From Chryseobacterium glaciei (lineage in GTDB: Bacteria; Bacteroidota; Bacteroidia; Flavobacteriales; Weeksellaceae): DNA of 64,000 nucleotides. This document shows, one piece after another, positions 32,184-40,947 of the stretch. A model generated the notes under the pieces. It ran no database searches. It was not told the origin of the DNA and was given only the letters and a program-made list of their open reading frames with translations. The position numbers and the translations under genes are program-made. The stretch's first letter is position 1. Each line of letters begins with the position of its first letter. Where the stretch lies: positions 3,047,001 through 3,111,000 of the forward strand of contig NZ_CP015199.1 of assembly GCF_001648155.1 (NCBI RefSeq), written 5' to 3'.

Positions 32184-32200
32184 GAAGATAATAATAATAA

Positions 32201-32301
32201 GTCAATTGTAAATTTTACTTCGTAAGTGAATGGTGAATTTTATTTTGAAAACATTTTAAAAAAATTGACAACAAAGTGAATTGACTATTCACAATTCACA
32301 A
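32201..32301. repeat. Dispersed GAATTG/CAATTC repeat region
   Basis: Several units of GTGAATTG, CAATTGTAAAT and CACAATTCAC in both orientations, separated by A/T. The same vocabulary appears at 20713-20732 and 58197-58260. It lies between the ECF operon and rnpB. Confidence 0.5.
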
Positions 32302-32327
32302 AATGCAAATATTATAGGCATTTTGTA

Positions 32328-32335
32328 TATCTTTG
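32328..32335 (+). promoter_or_regulatory. -7 element of rnpB
   Basis: TATCTTTG, placing the transcription start at about 32340, exactly where the P1 stem of RNase P RNA begins. Confidence 0.65.
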
Positions 32336-32339
32336 CAGC

Positions 32340-32663
32340 CACGAGAAAGTCGGCTTGTTGATTCTTGTTTCGGCAAGGGTAGGAAAGTCCGGACACCATA
32401 GAGCAGCAAAGCGGATAACATCCGTCACCCGCGAGGGTAGGACAAGTGCAACAGAAAGTATGTACAGTTCGGCTGTAGTGAAACCAGGTAAACTCTTTGC
32501 GGTGCAATGGTAAGTATATCGGTTCTTTTCAGTAATGGAAATAGGAGTGGCTCGCTCTGAAAGCCGAGGGGTAATCAGCTCAAGTTTTGCAGTAATGTAC
32601 GACGTAGATAAATAACAGGCACTTCTTTGGAAGTACAAAATCCGGCTTATAGATTTTCTCGTG
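32340..32663 (+). ncRNA. rnpB: RNase P RNA (bacterial class A)
   Basis: About 324 nt. The ends pair as P1: CACGAGAAA at 32340-32348 with TTTTCTCGTG at 32654-32663. Conserved core blocks are present in order: 'GGTAGGAAAGTCCGGACACC' (CR-I), 'GACAAGTGCAACAGAAAGTA' (CR-II/III area), 'GTGAAACCAGGTAAACTC' and 'ACAAAATCCGGCTTATAGA' (CR-V, here ACAAAAT for the usual ACAGAAT-like form). RNase P trims tRNA 5' ends. Reading frames crossing it on the minus strand are spurious. The terminator at 32715 lies about 50 bases past P1. Confidence 0.95.
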
Positions 32664-32714
32664 ATTTTAGTTTAAATTTTCACTGTTCAAAGTTTTGAAT
32701 AGCAATACAAATAG

Positions 32715-32745
32715 AAAAGCGGAGAATGTTCTCCGCTTTTTTTAT
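32715..32745. terminator. Convergent terminator, rnpB / secreted-protein operon
   Basis: AAAGCGGAGAA-tg-TTCTCCGCTTT followed by further T; it overlaps the stop codon of the gene at 32742. Confidence 0.85.
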
Positions 32746-33302
32746 AAATCATTAATGATTACAGCATTAATTGTGTTTGTATTTCCGGGAATAGGATCTG
32801 TCATATAAATCCATTCCATATATACATTTGTTGGTAATCCGATTGTGGTTATATGATTCGGATAAGATGCACAAGGATAGGCCGGACTTTGTAATTGCCC
32901 CGTGTAGGCGGTATTACCGGTATTTGGGTCTATAAGGTCGAATTCTGTAAATGCCCATTTGGTGATATTTGGCATATCGTAAGATAATATAGGATCCCAT
33001 GGATATACGGTATATGGAGGAACCACACCGTCATTAATTTCCCACATATTTACAGGGTAAATTGAAGAATTCATTTGTCCTTTAAAATCTTCATAGCGCA
33101 ATTCTTCTCCTAAATTTGCTTTTACAACTGAAGGATCAAAGTTTTTTACGGTAAGAGCACAGTTTGAACCTGTAAAATCTCCGGCTGCAATTTGCCCATG
33201 ATAAACATATTTAGTCGAATTATTAAATATCACAAGATGCGCCATCTGTGAATAAGCAAATAAAGAAGAAAATATCGAAGATAAGATGATTAGCTTTTTC
33301 AT
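32742..33302 (-). CDS. Secreted hypothetical protein
   Basis: A 186-residue protein with signal peptide 'LIILSSIFSSLFAYSQ'. The mature part is beta-rich with several Pro, Tyr and Trp ('STKYVYHGQIAAGDFTG', 'VYPWDPILSYDMPNITKWAFTEFDL', 'VYMEWIYMTDPIPG') and two Cys that could form a disulphide. No domain recognised. It starts 5 bases after a lipoprotein gene, with which it is probably co-transcribed. Confidence 0.7.
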   Translation of the reverse strand: MKKLIILSSIFSSLFAYSQMAHLVIFNNSTKYVYHGQIAAGDFTGSNCALTVKNFDPSVVKANLGEELRYEDFKGQMNSSIYPVNMWEINDGVVPPYTVYPWDPILSYDMPNITKWAFTEFDLIDPNTGNTAYTGQLQSPAYPCASYPNHITTIGLPTNVYMEWIYMTDPIPGNTNTINAVIINDL

Positions 33303-33307
33303 AATAA

Positions 33308-33679
33308 TTAGTTTTGAGATTTTAATGATTGGTTAATCTGAGAACTCTTGTCTGCGTAGATTTTATATGCCCAAATAATAATAGAGCTGGAGTTTCCCTT
33401 TGTTTTTGCCATCATCTCTTTTTCCGAAACACCGGATGATAAAATAAGGTCTTTGGAGGCAGGAATTAATAAAGCTTTTCTTCTTTCACTAAGCTCGGGG
33501 TTTCTTTTTTCTTCTTCAGTAGGGCGATTTTGAATTTCTCCCAGACTTTTGAATGCTTTTTTGAAATTCTGCATTTCAGAAGTTTTCATGTTTTCAGCAG
33601 TGTTGATTACATTTCCCTCATTAGAACAGGAAATTAAGCCCAATATTGCAAAGGCTGCTAGTAATAAGCGTTTTTTCAT
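33308..33679 (-). CDS. Hypothetical lipoprotein
   Basis: A 123-residue protein with a lipoprotein signal peptide: 'LLLAAFAILGLISCSNEG', lipobox L-I-S-C with the modified Cys at residue 18. The mature part is short, helical and polar (AENMKTSEMQNFKKAFKSLG). It is the first gene of a two-gene unit with the secreted protein downstream. Probably attached to the periplasmic or outer face of a membrane; function unknown. Confidence 0.75.
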   Translation of the reverse strand: MKKRLLLAAFAILGLISCSNEGNVINTAENMKTSEMQNFKKAFKSLGEIQNRPTEEEKRNPELSERRKALLIPASKDLILSSGVSEKEMMAKTKGNSSSIIIWAYKIYADKSSQINQSLKSQN

Positions 33680-33830
33680 GGTTAAAGTTTAATGATTAGT
33701 GATAAATATTAATTTTCAATAAATATAATGAATTATTTGTTACATAATTAATATTTATCACTCATTAGTGCATTTTTATCTTAGCTAAATACAATATTTA
33801 CAGGCTATTCGGAATAAATGATAAGATTTT

Positions 33831-34700
33831 TTATTCACTTTCAAGTGTACTTTTGGCTTCCTGTAATCCTAGTTTTTCGTTGTCGGAAAGTTGAGGAAAT
33901 TTCAAATCCATTTTTTCCAAAGTATCAATAATGATTTGTACGGCGGCTACTCTTGCAAACCATTTATTATCCGCCGGAAGCACATACCACGGAGCATCTT
34001 TTTTATTGGTTTCATTAATAGCAGTCTCATAATTTTCCATGTATTGATCGAATAAAGCTCTTTCCGGAAGGTCGGCTGCTGAGAATTTCCAGTTTTTTTC
34101 CTGTTCGTCGATTCTGTCTATAAGTCTTTTCTTTTGTTCATCTTTAGAAACATTTAAAAATATTTTAACGATGGTTGTTCCGTTTTGAGCAAGATGTTTT
34201 TCAAAATTTCTGATGCTTTCATATCTGTTTTCCCAGAATTTATCATCGAAACCTTTCACAGAATCCCATGTTTTTTCGCTTAAATTATATTCAGGATGAA
34301 CTTTACATACCAAAACGCTTTCGTAATGCGAACGGTTAAAGATCCCAATCATCCCTTTTTGAGGAAGCGCCAGATAATGTCTCCACAAAAAATCGTGGGA
34401 ATATTCTTTTGAGCTTGGTGTTTTAAAGCTTGTTACATTACAGCCTTGTGGATTCACTCCCCCGAAAACATGTTCAATTAAGCTGTCTTTTCCGGCTGCA
34501 TCCATTGCCTGAAGAACAACCAACAGGGATTTGCTTCCATCAGCATATAATTTTTCCTGAAGGTCACGAAGTTTTTCTTTTTCCTGAATTAATAATTGTG
34601 CGCCTTCGTCTTTGGTAAGCTTTCCTTTATATTCTGTTGAAGTTTTTTTTATTGAAAATTTTCCTTGTACCAGGAAATCGTCTGAGAAATTGGTGTCCAT
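33831..34700 (-). CDS. ppk2: Polyphosphate kinase 2 (PPK2) family phosphotransferase
   Basis: A 289-residue P-loop enzyme that transfers phosphate between polyphosphate and nucleotides. Walker A is in 'VVLQAMDAAGKDSLIEHVFGGVNPQGC'. The lid/Walker B region is 'GMIGIFNRSHYESVLVCKVHPEY' and the second conserved block 'WKFSAADLPERALFDQYMENYE'. The M-D-A-A-G-K-D form and length point to the single-domain class III-like subgroup, which acts on AMP and ADP. Cytoplasmic, monocistronic. Whether it favours nucleotide or polyphosphate synthesis cannot be read from sequence. Confidence 0.93.
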   Translation of the reverse strand: MDTNFSDDFLVQGKFSIKKTSTEYKGKLTKDEGAQLLIQEKEKLRDLQEKLYADGSKSLLVVLQAMDAAGKDSLIEHVFGGVNPQGCNVTSFKTPSSKEYSHDFLWRHYLALPQKGMIGIFNRSHYESVLVCKVHPEYNLSEKTWDSVKGFDDKFWENRYESIRNFEKHLAQNGTTIVKIFLNVSKDEQKKRLIDRIDEQEKNWKFSAADLPERALFDQYMENYETAINETNKKDAPWYVLPADNKWFARVAAVQIIIDTLEKMDLKFPQLSDNEKLGLQEAKSTLESE

Positions 34701-34758
34701 ATTTTTTATAGTTATTAAAAGATTAAAAGTATATCTAGATTTGAATGTTTAGTAGTAA

Positions 34759-34793
34759 TCTATCAACTAAAAACAATCAACCATCAACTAGCC
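34759..34793. repeat. Dispersed ATCAACTA-type repeat
   Basis: TCTATCAACTAAAAACAATC followed by AACCATCAACTA; the same low-complexity vocabulary as at 20790-20822. Confidence 0.45.
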
Positions 34794-34807
34794 TTAGCAT
34801 AAATATA

Positions 34808-34840
34808 ACAAAAAAACCGCCTCCATGGAGACGGTTTCTT
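34808..34840 (-). terminator. Terminator of the DUF1573 gene
   Basis: AAACCGCCTCC / GGAGACGGTTT with a two-base loop (one A-C mismatch on the minus strand, G-T equivalent on plus); A run upstream gives a T tract on the minus strand. Confidence 0.75.
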
Positions 34841-34858
34841 ATTTTTTTTGAGTAGAGC

Positions 34859-35341
34859 TTACTTCGCAACAGCTACTTTTTTTGCAGCTTTAGCAGCTTT
34901 CTTTGCTTCTTTTTTAGCAGCTTTAGCATCAGCTGGAGTTTCCATTTTAGCTGGAGCTACTACAACATCAGGTGCATTAGCATCAACAGTTCCTTTGATG
35001 TAAATTACGCTTCTGCTGTTTGCGGGGTCGTTAGAGAAAACTTCAATCATTTTGTTGAATCCTCCATTGATTGCTGTGTTGTATCCAACTTTGATTTTAG
35101 CAGATTTTCCTGGCATAATAGGATCAGTGCTGAACTCAGGAGTTGTACATCCGCAAGAAGCTTTTACATTAGAAAGAACAAGAGGCTTATCACCAGTATT
35201 CGTTACAGTGAAGAATCTTACACCGTCAGAACTAGGCTTCACATTACCGTAGTCAAAAGTCGTTTTATCAAAAGTGATAGTCTGCGCAGATGCTAGAGCA
35301 AATGTTCCAAATAGTGCAATTCCTGCAATTAATTTTTTCAT
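34859..35341 (-). CDS. DUF1573 domain secreted protein
   Basis: A 160-residue protein; the ATG at 35341 gives the signal peptide 'KLIAGIALFGTFALASAQ'. An immunoglobulin-like DUF1573 domain follows: 'TTFDYGNVKPSSDGVRFFTVTNTGDKPLVLSNVKASCGCTTPEFS' with the family's C-G-C-T motif, then 'PIMPGKSAKIKVGYNT' and 'IEVFSNDPANSRSVIYIKGTV'. A 40-residue Ala/Lys-rich tail (AKKEAKKAAKAAKK) ends it and is very basic. Periplasmic; the CGCT Cys pair may bind metal or form a disulphide, but function is not established. Confidence 0.85.
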   Translation of the reverse strand: MKKLIAGIALFGTFALASAQTITFDKTTFDYGNVKPSSDGVRFFTVTNTGDKPLVLSNVKASCGCTTPEFSTDPIMPGKSAKIKVGYNTAINGGFNKMIEVFSNDPANSRSVIYIKGTVDANAPDVVVAPAKMETPADAKAAKKEAKKAAKAAKKVAVAK

Positions 35342-35383
35342 ATTCTTGAATGTTAATATGTTTGTTAGATAAATTTTGAGAAA

Positions 35384-35391
35384 CAAAGTTA
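35384..35391 (-). promoter_or_regulatory. -7 element of the DUF1573 gene
   Basis: TAACTTTG on the minus strand, 42 bases before the ATG at 35341. Confidence 0.45.
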
Positions 35392-35433
35392 AAAATTATT
35401 TTAATTCATACTGAATTTTTTTTTTCTTTAGAC

Positions 35434-35441
35434 TATTTTTG
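35434..35441 (+). promoter_or_regulatory. -7 element of valS
   Basis: TATTTTTG, 28 bases before the valS ATG; leaves no space for a leader peptide. Confidence 0.5.
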
Positions 35442-35469
35442 CAAATTGTAAGCCAAAGAAATAGAATTT

Positions 35470-38085
35470 ATGCAGATTTCAGAAAAGTATAATCCACAGG
35501 AAACAGAACAAAAATGGTACAACTACTGGTTGGAAAACAAGTACTTCCATTCAGAGCCTAATGAGAAACCACCATATACTATTGTAATTCCTCCGCCAAA
35601 CGTTACGGGGATCTTACACATGGGGCATATGTTGAATAATACCATTCAGGATGTTCTGGTTCGTCGTGCAAGGATGCAGGGATTTAATGCTTGCTGGGTT
35701 CCGGGAACAGATCACGCTTCAATTGCTACGGAAGCGAAGGTTGTTGCCAAACTGAAATCAGAAGGAATTAATAAAGCAGATATTACCCGTGAAGAGTTTT
35801 TAAAACACGCTTGGGAATGGACGGATAAATACGGAGGAACCATCCTTGAGCAGTTGAAAAAACTAGGTTGTTCATGCGATTGGGACAGAACCCGTTTCAC
35901 AATGGAAGAGTCACTTTCTCAGCAGGTGATCAAATCTTTTGTTGATGTATATAATAAAGGACTTATTTATAGAGGATACAGAATGGTAAACTGGGATCCG
36001 GAAGCGAAAACTAATATTTCTGATGAAGAAGTTATCTTTAAAGAACAAAACGGAAAATTATATTTCCTAAAATATAAAATCGAAGGTACAGAAGAATTCC
36101 TTTCGGTTGCTACAACGCGTCCTGAAACGATTTTCGGAGATACTGCGGTTTGTATCAATCCTAATGATGAGAGATATGCTCACTTAAAAGGTAAAAATGT
36201 AATTGTACCGATCGTAAACAGAGTTGTACCGATTATTGAAGACGATTATGTTGATATTGAATTCGGAACTGGTGCATTGAAAATTACACCTGCTCACGAC
36301 ATCAATGACTACGAGATCGGAAAGAAACACAATCTTCAAATGATTGATTCTTTGGATGATGACGGAAACTTAAATGATCACGGTTTACATTATTCAGGAA
36401 AAAATAGATTTGATGTAAGAAAACAAATCGCAAAAGAATTAGAAGAAAAAGATCTTTTGTTGAAAGCAGAAGATTACGTAAATAAAGTAGGAACTTCAGA
36501 AAGAACAGGCGCCGTTATTGAACCTAAAGTTTCTGTTCAATGGTTCTTAAAAATGACTGATATTGCTAAGCCGGCTTTGGATGTAGTAATGGATGATGAG
36601 GTTAAATTTTATCCTGAAAAGTTTAAAAATACCTACAAACACTGGATGGAAAACATCCGCGACTGGAATATTTCTCGTCAATTATGGTGGGGGCAGCAAA
36701 TTCCTGCATTCTATTATGGAGACGGGGAAAATGATTTTGTAGTTGCAGAAAACATCGAAGATGCATTAGAACTAGCAAAACAAAAAACTAGCAACGATCA
36801 ACTAACAACAAGTGACCTAAAGCAAGACGAAGACGCTCTTGATACATGGTTCTCATCTTGGTTGTGGCCAATGTCTGTTTTCGATGGTCTGAACGATCCT
36901 GAAAATAAGGATATCAATTATTATTATCCGACTTCTGACTTGGTAACAGGTCCGGATATTATTTTCTTCTGGGTTGCAAGAATGATTATGGCTGGATTGG
37001 AATACAGAAAAGAAGTTCCGTTCAAAAATGTTTATTTCACAGGGATTGTAAGAGATAAGCAGAGAAGAAAGATGTCAAAATCTTTAGGAAATTCACCAGA
37101 TCCTTTAGAATTGATGGATAAATATGGCGCTGATGGTGTTCGTGTTGGTATTTTATTAAGTTCTGCGGCAGGAAATGATCTTCTTTTTGATGAAGATTTA
37201 ATGCTTCAGGGAAGAAATTTCATGACTAAAATTTGGAGTGCTTTCCGTTTGATCAACATGTGGAATCATGAAGATAAACCTGCAAATGTTGCCGACAAAC
37301 AAGCTATCGAATGGTTTGAAAATAAATTAAACAAAACGATTGTAGAAATCGATCAGCAATTCGAGAAATTCAGAATTTCTGATGCATTGCATTTGATTTA
37401 TAAATTAATTTGGGATGATTTTTGTGGTTGGTACTTAGAAGCGATCAAGCCAAATTATGGTGAAGGAATTTCTAAAGAAGTTTATAATAAAACAGTTGCA
37501 CTTTTTGAGGAATTAATGAAATTGGTTCATCCGTTCATGCCTTTCCAATCAGAAGAAATCTGGCAATTGATCTCCGACAGAAATATTGAAGAAGCATTAA
37601 TCATTTCTCAGCAAAAAAAGTCAGAGACGTTTAATGAAGATATTATTAAAAACTTTGAAACTGCAGAAGAAATTATCTCTGGGGTAAGAAATTACCGTCA
37701 GACAAAAGGTATTTCGCCAAAAGAAGCGGTTGAGGTTTATACAAGTGCGAGCGAATTTGAAAATGAAGCCGTTATAAGAAAATTAGCCAACGTTTCTGAT
37801 ATTCATTTCGGTGAAAAAACGGATAAACCAAGCTTTACTTTCCTGATTGGATCAACGGAAGTTTCAATTCCTTTAAGTGATAACTTAGATTTAGGAGAAG
37901 AAAAAATCAAGACAGAAGAAGAGATAAAATATTTAAAAGGATTCTTAATTTCTGTTGATAAAAAGCTTTCTAATGAAAAATTCGTTGCCAATGCAAAACA
38001 AGAAGTGGTAGACGGTGAACGTAAGAAACAAAAAGATGCGCAGGATAAAATTGCAATTCTGGAAGAGAAACTGAAAAGTTTGTAA
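35470..38085 (+). CDS. valS: Valyl-tRNA synthetase
   Basis: An 871-residue class I synthetase. The HIGH motif is His50-Met-Gly-His53 in 'PPPNVTGILHMGHM'. An editing domain lies at ~200-330 ('ATTRPETIFGDTAVCINP', 'IKITPAHDIND'-like). 'DEDALDTWFSSWLWP' precedes KMSKS (Lys534-Met-Ser-Lys-Ser538). The anticodon-binding domain and a C-terminal coiled coil (~810-871, EEEIKYLKGFLISVDKKL) follow. It edits Thr-tRNA as well as charging Val. The next gene overlaps by one base (TAATG), so a short operon is likely. Confidence 0.97.
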   Translation: MQISEKYNPQETEQKWYNYWLENKYFHSEPNEKPPYTIVIPPPNVTGILHMGHMLNNTIQDVLVRRARMQGFNACWVPGTDHASIATEAKVVAKLKSEGINKADITREEFLKHAWEWTDKYGGTILEQLKKLGCSCDWDRTRFTMEESLSQQVIKSFVDVYNKGLIYRGYRMVNWDPEAKTNISDEEVIFKEQNGKLYFLKYKIEGTEEFLSVATTRPETIFGDTAVCINPNDERYAHLKGKNVIVPIVNRVVPIIEDDYVDIEFGTGALKITPAHDINDYEIGKKHNLQMIDSLDDDGNLNDHGLHYSGKNRFDVRKQIAKELEEKDLLLKAEDYVNKVGTSERTGAVIEPKVSVQWFLKMTDIAKPALDVVMDDEVKFYPEKFKNTYKHWMENIRDWNISRQLWWGQQIPAFYYGDGENDFVVAENIEDALELAKQKTSNDQLTTSDLKQDEDALDTWFSSWLWPMSVFDGLNDPENKDINYYYPTSDLVTGPDIIFFWVARMIMAGLEYRKEVPFKNVYFTGIVRDKQRRKMSKSLGNSPDPLELMDKYGADGVRVGILLSSAAGNDLLFDEDLMLQGRNFMTKIWSAFRLINMWNHEDKPANVADKQAIEWFENKLNKTIVEIDQQFEKFRISDALHLIYKLIWDDFCGWYLEAIKPNYGEGISKEVYNKTVALFEELMKLVHPFMPFQSEEIWQLISDRNIEEALIISQQKKSETFNEDIIKNFETAEEIISGVRNYRQTKGISPKEAVEVYTSASEFENEAVIRKLANVSDIHFGEKTDKPSFTFLIGSTEVSIPLSDNLDLGEEKIKTEEEIKYLKGFLISVDKKLSNEKFVANAKQEVVDGERKKQKDAQDKIAILEEKLKSL

Positions 38086-38399
38086 TGAACTTTAAAGATA
38101 AAGTTGGTACTTTTAGGGTCATTAGCAGTTTTACAATAAGAAGAAAAAAAGAGTTTTATTTGATTGGAGAATTGTTGGAGGGAAGTTTAAATGAAAATAA
38201 TTATATTAATATTATTTTAAACTCCAGTTTGGCCATATCTGCAAAAATTTCTTCACTTGAAAATGTTGACGTTGCTAATGATTCTAAAACCTATCAATTG
38301 ATAATAATAGAGAGTTTGGATGATGAAATGAATGATATTTTATTTCATCAAAATGTAGAAAGTGAAAATGTATACATCACATTAAGTGGTGAAGAATAA
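38085..38399 (+). CDS. Small hypothetical protein coupled to valS
   Basis: A 104-residue soluble protein whose ATG overlaps the valS stop codon. It begins 'KVGTFRVISSFTIRRKKEFYLIGELLEGSL', a pattern reminiscent of the beta-barrel domain 2 of translation GTPases ('F.V...F...G...V.G.I..G'), then 'SLAISAKISSLENVDV'. That resemblance is weak and only inferential. Coupling to valS would fit a translation-linked role, but nothing more can be said. Confidence 0.6.
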   Translation: MNFKDKVGTFRVISSFTIRRKKEFYLIGELLEGSLNENNYINIILNSSLAISAKISSLENVDVANDSKTYQLIIIESLDDEMNDILFHQNVESENVYITLSGEE

Positions 38400-38409
38400 T
38401 TAAAACTAA

Positions 38410-39045
38410 ATGACACACATAGAAAACATAAAAAAGCTATTCTCAAAAGACTTCGTAGAAAGTCCGTTATTGGAGAGCTTTGAAGTTGGAAAAATTTATC
38501 TTTCCAGCGGGAAATTGGTTGCTTGTGATCCTTTGATTACTAATGATATGCAGCCTTTTTCTATAGAATTTCCAAAAGGAGATTTTTCTGTTTTATTGCA
38601 TAAAGAAAGAGAGAGTAATTGTGTTGCGTATGCCGAAATTATTTTCGCTAATGCTGAAGTCACCGACTGGAAATTGGCCACGACAGCCGATCAAAATGTA
38701 AAAGATCTTGCAGAAGGCGAGGTTTTTGGGTATCCTGCTGAAAGCGGCATGGGCTGTTTTATGGATGTAGATACTCAGAAAAGTCTGGATAAGCTGGAAA
38801 AAAAATTATACCATAGCAAAGGAGCAGATTTCATGGGAATTTATGAAGAATTTTTCCATGATTATTTCTTTGATGAAAATGGTGCAATCGATCAATATGC
38901 ATTTTTAAAACCGTCAGAAGATCATCCTGGAACCATTTTCAGTTTTGAAACAGGTTATGGTGAAGGTTTTTATGCAAGCTATATTGGTTATGATAAGAAT
39001 AATAATCCTGTAAAGATCATTACAGAATTTATAGAAATTAGTTAA
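38410..39045 (+). CDS. DUF4241 domain protein
   Basis: A 211-residue soluble protein matching the DUF4241 pattern: 'YLSSGKLVACDPLI' near the start, 'GDFSVLLHKERESNCVAYAEIIFA', 'GYPAESGMGCFMDVDTQKSLDKLE' and 'FSFETGYGEGFYASYIGYDKNNNPVKIITEF' at the end. Members are often found beside polymorphic toxin systems as immunity-like proteins, but no toxin gene is near here. It lies 10 bases after the previous small gene and may be the third gene of the valS transcript. Confidence 0.8.
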   Translation: MTHIENIKKLFSKDFVESPLLESFEVGKIYLSSGKLVACDPLITNDMQPFSIEFPKGDFSVLLHKERESNCVAYAEIIFANAEVTDWKLATTADQNVKDLAEGEVFGYPAESGMGCFMDVDTQKSLDKLEKKLYHSKGADFMGIYEEFFHDYFFDENGAIDQYAFLKPSEDHPGTIFSFETGYGEGFYASYIGYDKNNNPVKIITEFIEIS

Positions 39046-39061
39046 TTAAAGTTAATTGTTT

Positions 39062-39090
39062 TTGACATAATATTCCCTTTTTTAAATTTG
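39062..39090 (+). promoter_or_regulatory. Promoter of the PfkB kinase gene
   Basis: TTGACA (39062-39067) then TAAATTTG (39083-39090), 18 bases between TTG and TA; a near-consensus Bacteroidota promoter 30 bases before the ATG. Confidence 0.7.
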
Positions 39091-39120
39091 TTCAAACTAA
39101 AACTAAATAAAAAAAACACA

Positions 39121-40011
39121 ATGAATTTTTCCTCAGAACAACCCAAAATTATAGTGGTCGGCAGTTCTTCCATAGATCTGATTTTAGAAACCGAAAAGAT
39201 TCCTACTCCAAATGAAACTGTTTTAGCCACTAATTCAGACAGTTATTTCGGAGGTAAAGGGGCGAATCAGGCAGTTGGTGCTGCGAGATTGGGGGCAAGT
39301 GTTTATTTTGTAGGCTGTGTCGGGATGGATCCTCTTGGTCAGCAAATTATGAGAAATCTTGTAGGTGAGGGCGTAAACGTGGGATTTGTTTATGAAACGG
39401 ACAGAGAATCTACGGGAACTGCTTATGTAACAACTTCCGGTGGAGACGCGGCTATCGTTGTAGTTCCCGCAGCCAATAAATGTTTGAGTATAGAACATAT
39501 TGAGGCTGCAGATAAATATTTTCACACCGTTGATTTGATGCTTGTTCAACTTGAAGTTTCTCTTGAAGTGGTAGAATATTCGATCAGAAAAGCTAAGAAA
39601 TATGGTAAAAAAGTCGGTTTATATGCTTCTCCTGCCATGAGATTAAGTGATGAACTTCTGGAAAATGTAGATTTTATCGTTTCTAAAAGCAGCGAATTAC
39701 ATATTGTCTTTGGCGAAGATCAGCGAGAAGATATTCTTAAAAAATATTCCAACAAAGTTTTTGTTAGGGATGATACCAATTCTACCGTTTATTTTGATGG
39801 AACAGAAATGAAATATTTCAGAAATGATAAAGACGAAACGGTCTATAAAATGGGAATGGGAGACGCTTTTACATCAGGATTTGCGATTGCCCTGTGCCAC
39901 GGAAATTCTATTGAAGAATGCGTGAAATTTGGTAATGAAGTTTCTTCAAGAGTTTCAGGAACAAAAGGTTCGCAGAGTGCATTGCCAAGAGTTTCAGATT
40001 TCTTTTCTTAA
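39121..40011 (+). CDS. PfkB family carbohydrate kinase (ribokinase-like)
   Basis: A 296-residue sugar kinase. The N-terminal signature is 'SDSYFGGKGANQAVGAARLGASVYFVGCVGMDPLGQQI' (ribokinase form G-G-K-G-A-N-Q-A). The C-terminal motif is 'KMGMGDAFTSGFA', in place of D-T-x-G-A-G-D, with the catalytic Asp retained. The 'D-T' of the usual motif is changed to 'K-M', which is unusual. The ATG at 39121 is used; an in-frame upstream codon lies inside the promoter. The sugar is probably ribose or a related pentose, inferred from the N-terminal motif only. No transporter or nucleosidase is adjacent. Confidence 0.88.
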   Translation: MNFSSEQPKIIVVGSSSIDLILETEKIPTPNETVLATNSDSYFGGKGANQAVGAARLGASVYFVGCVGMDPLGQQIMRNLVGEGVNVGFVYETDRESTGTAYVTTSGGDAAIVVVPAANKCLSIEHIEAADKYFHTVDLMLVQLEVSLEVVEYSIRKAKKYGKKVGLYASPAMRLSDELLENVDFIVSKSSELHIVFGEDQREDILKKYSNKVFVRDDTNSTVYFDGTEMKYFRNDKDETVYKMGMGDAFTSGFAIALCHGNSIEECVKFGNEVSSRVSGTKGSQSALPRVSDFFS

Positions 40012-40065
40012 AACTATTTGTTACATATCGAAAACAGATAAGTTAACATAAAAAATATCAATAAA

Positions 40066-40092
40066 ATCTCCACTTTTATAGTGGATTTTTTG
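40066..40092 (+). terminator. Terminator after the PfkB gene
   Basis: TCCACT-tttat-AGTGGA flanked by A and T tracts, with six T after it. It ends only about 10 bases before the next ATG. Confidence 0.7.
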
Positions 40093-40101
40093 TTTTAAAA
40101 T

Positions 40102-40947
40102 ATGGAGAAGTTAATTCTTAACACTCACGACAATACAGCTCTCACAGCACATCTTTTTTTGCCTGAAAAGAGTAATAATAAATTCCTGCTCATCAATTCG
40201 GCAACGGGAGTTAAACAGCAGATTTATTTTTCTTTTGCTCAGTTTTTTGCTGAAAAAGGATTTACGGTGATTACGTATGATTATCGCGGAATCGGACTTT
40301 CAAAACCTGAAAATATGAAAGGTTTTAAAGCTTCCATGAGAATTTGGGGTTCAGAAGATTATAAAACATTGACGGAATACATCAAAAACGGATTTCCAGA
40401 CTACGAAAAATATTGTCTGGGACATTCGGTTGGTGCATTGATTTTAGGAATGAATCAGGATTCTGAAATGTTTAAAGAATTTATTTTTGTGGGGACGCAA
40501 AATGCTTTTGTCGGACATTTAAAATTCAAAACAAAAATTGAAGCTTACGTCGGTTTCGGAATTATCCAACCTGTAACTACCACTTTATTAGGTTATTTCC
40601 CCGCAAATTGGTTTGGTTTGGGAGAAAGTCTTCCAAAAAATTGCGCTTATGACTGGAGAATCTTAATTTTGAACAAGAAATCAACCAACGGTTTATTAGA
40701 GAAAATTGATGATTTTTCTAAAAATTTAACGCAAAAAGTATTCGTTATTCGGGCTGAAGATGATGCCTGGTTAACGGAAAAAGGAGTGAAAAGTCTTTTG
40801 AATGATACTTATCCTAACCTAAAACCAACTTACAGATTAGTTAAGGTTTCCGAATCAGACAAAGGGGAAATTGGGCACATTAATTTTTTTAGAAGCTTTA
40901 ATAAAAAACTTTGGGACATTATTTTAAATGAATTAATTGAGAAATGA
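40102..40947 (+). CDS. Alpha/beta hydrolase (COG4757-like)
   Basis: A 281-residue cytoplasmic hydrolase. The oxyanion/first motif is 'LLINSATGVKQQIY', followed by 'VITYDYRGIGLSKPENMKGF'. The nucleophile elbow is 'CLGHSVGALILG' (G-H-S-V-G), the acid is likely in 'VIRAEDDAWLT', and the His in 'GEIGHINFF'. The set fits the serine-aminopeptidase-like group of bacterial esterases. It overlaps the next gene by 4 bases (ATGA), so the two are translationally coupled. Substrate unknown. The start lies within 10 bases of a terminator, so its promoter is unclear. Confidence 0.85.
   Translation: MEKLILNTHDNTALTAHLFLPEKSNNKFLLINSATGVKQQIYFSFAQFFAEKGFTVITYDYRGIGLSKPENMKGFKASMRIWGSEDYKTLTEYIKNGFPDYEKYCLGHSVGALILGMNQDSEMFKEFIFVGTQNAFVGHLKFKTKIEAYVGFGIIQPVTTTLLGYFPANWFGLGESLPKNCAYDWRILILNKKSTNGLLEKIDDFSKNLTQKVFVIRAEDDAWLTEKGVKSLLNDTYPNLKPTYRLVKVSESDKGEIGHINFFRSFNKKLWDIILNELIEK

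Noticed and set aside
32289..32638. Two overlapping minus-strand reading frames
   Set aside because: They lie across the RNase P RNA gene on the opposite strand and have no protein-like features.
36783..36822. CAACGATCAACTAACAAC-like repeat within valS, as if inserted in frame
   Set aside because: The 12-mer CAACGATCAACT is shared with the intergenic repeat at 20811, but the protein has the same length here as other Bacteroidota ValRS as I recall them (K-T-x-N...L..D-L-x-Q-D-E-D-A), so no insertion is indicated.
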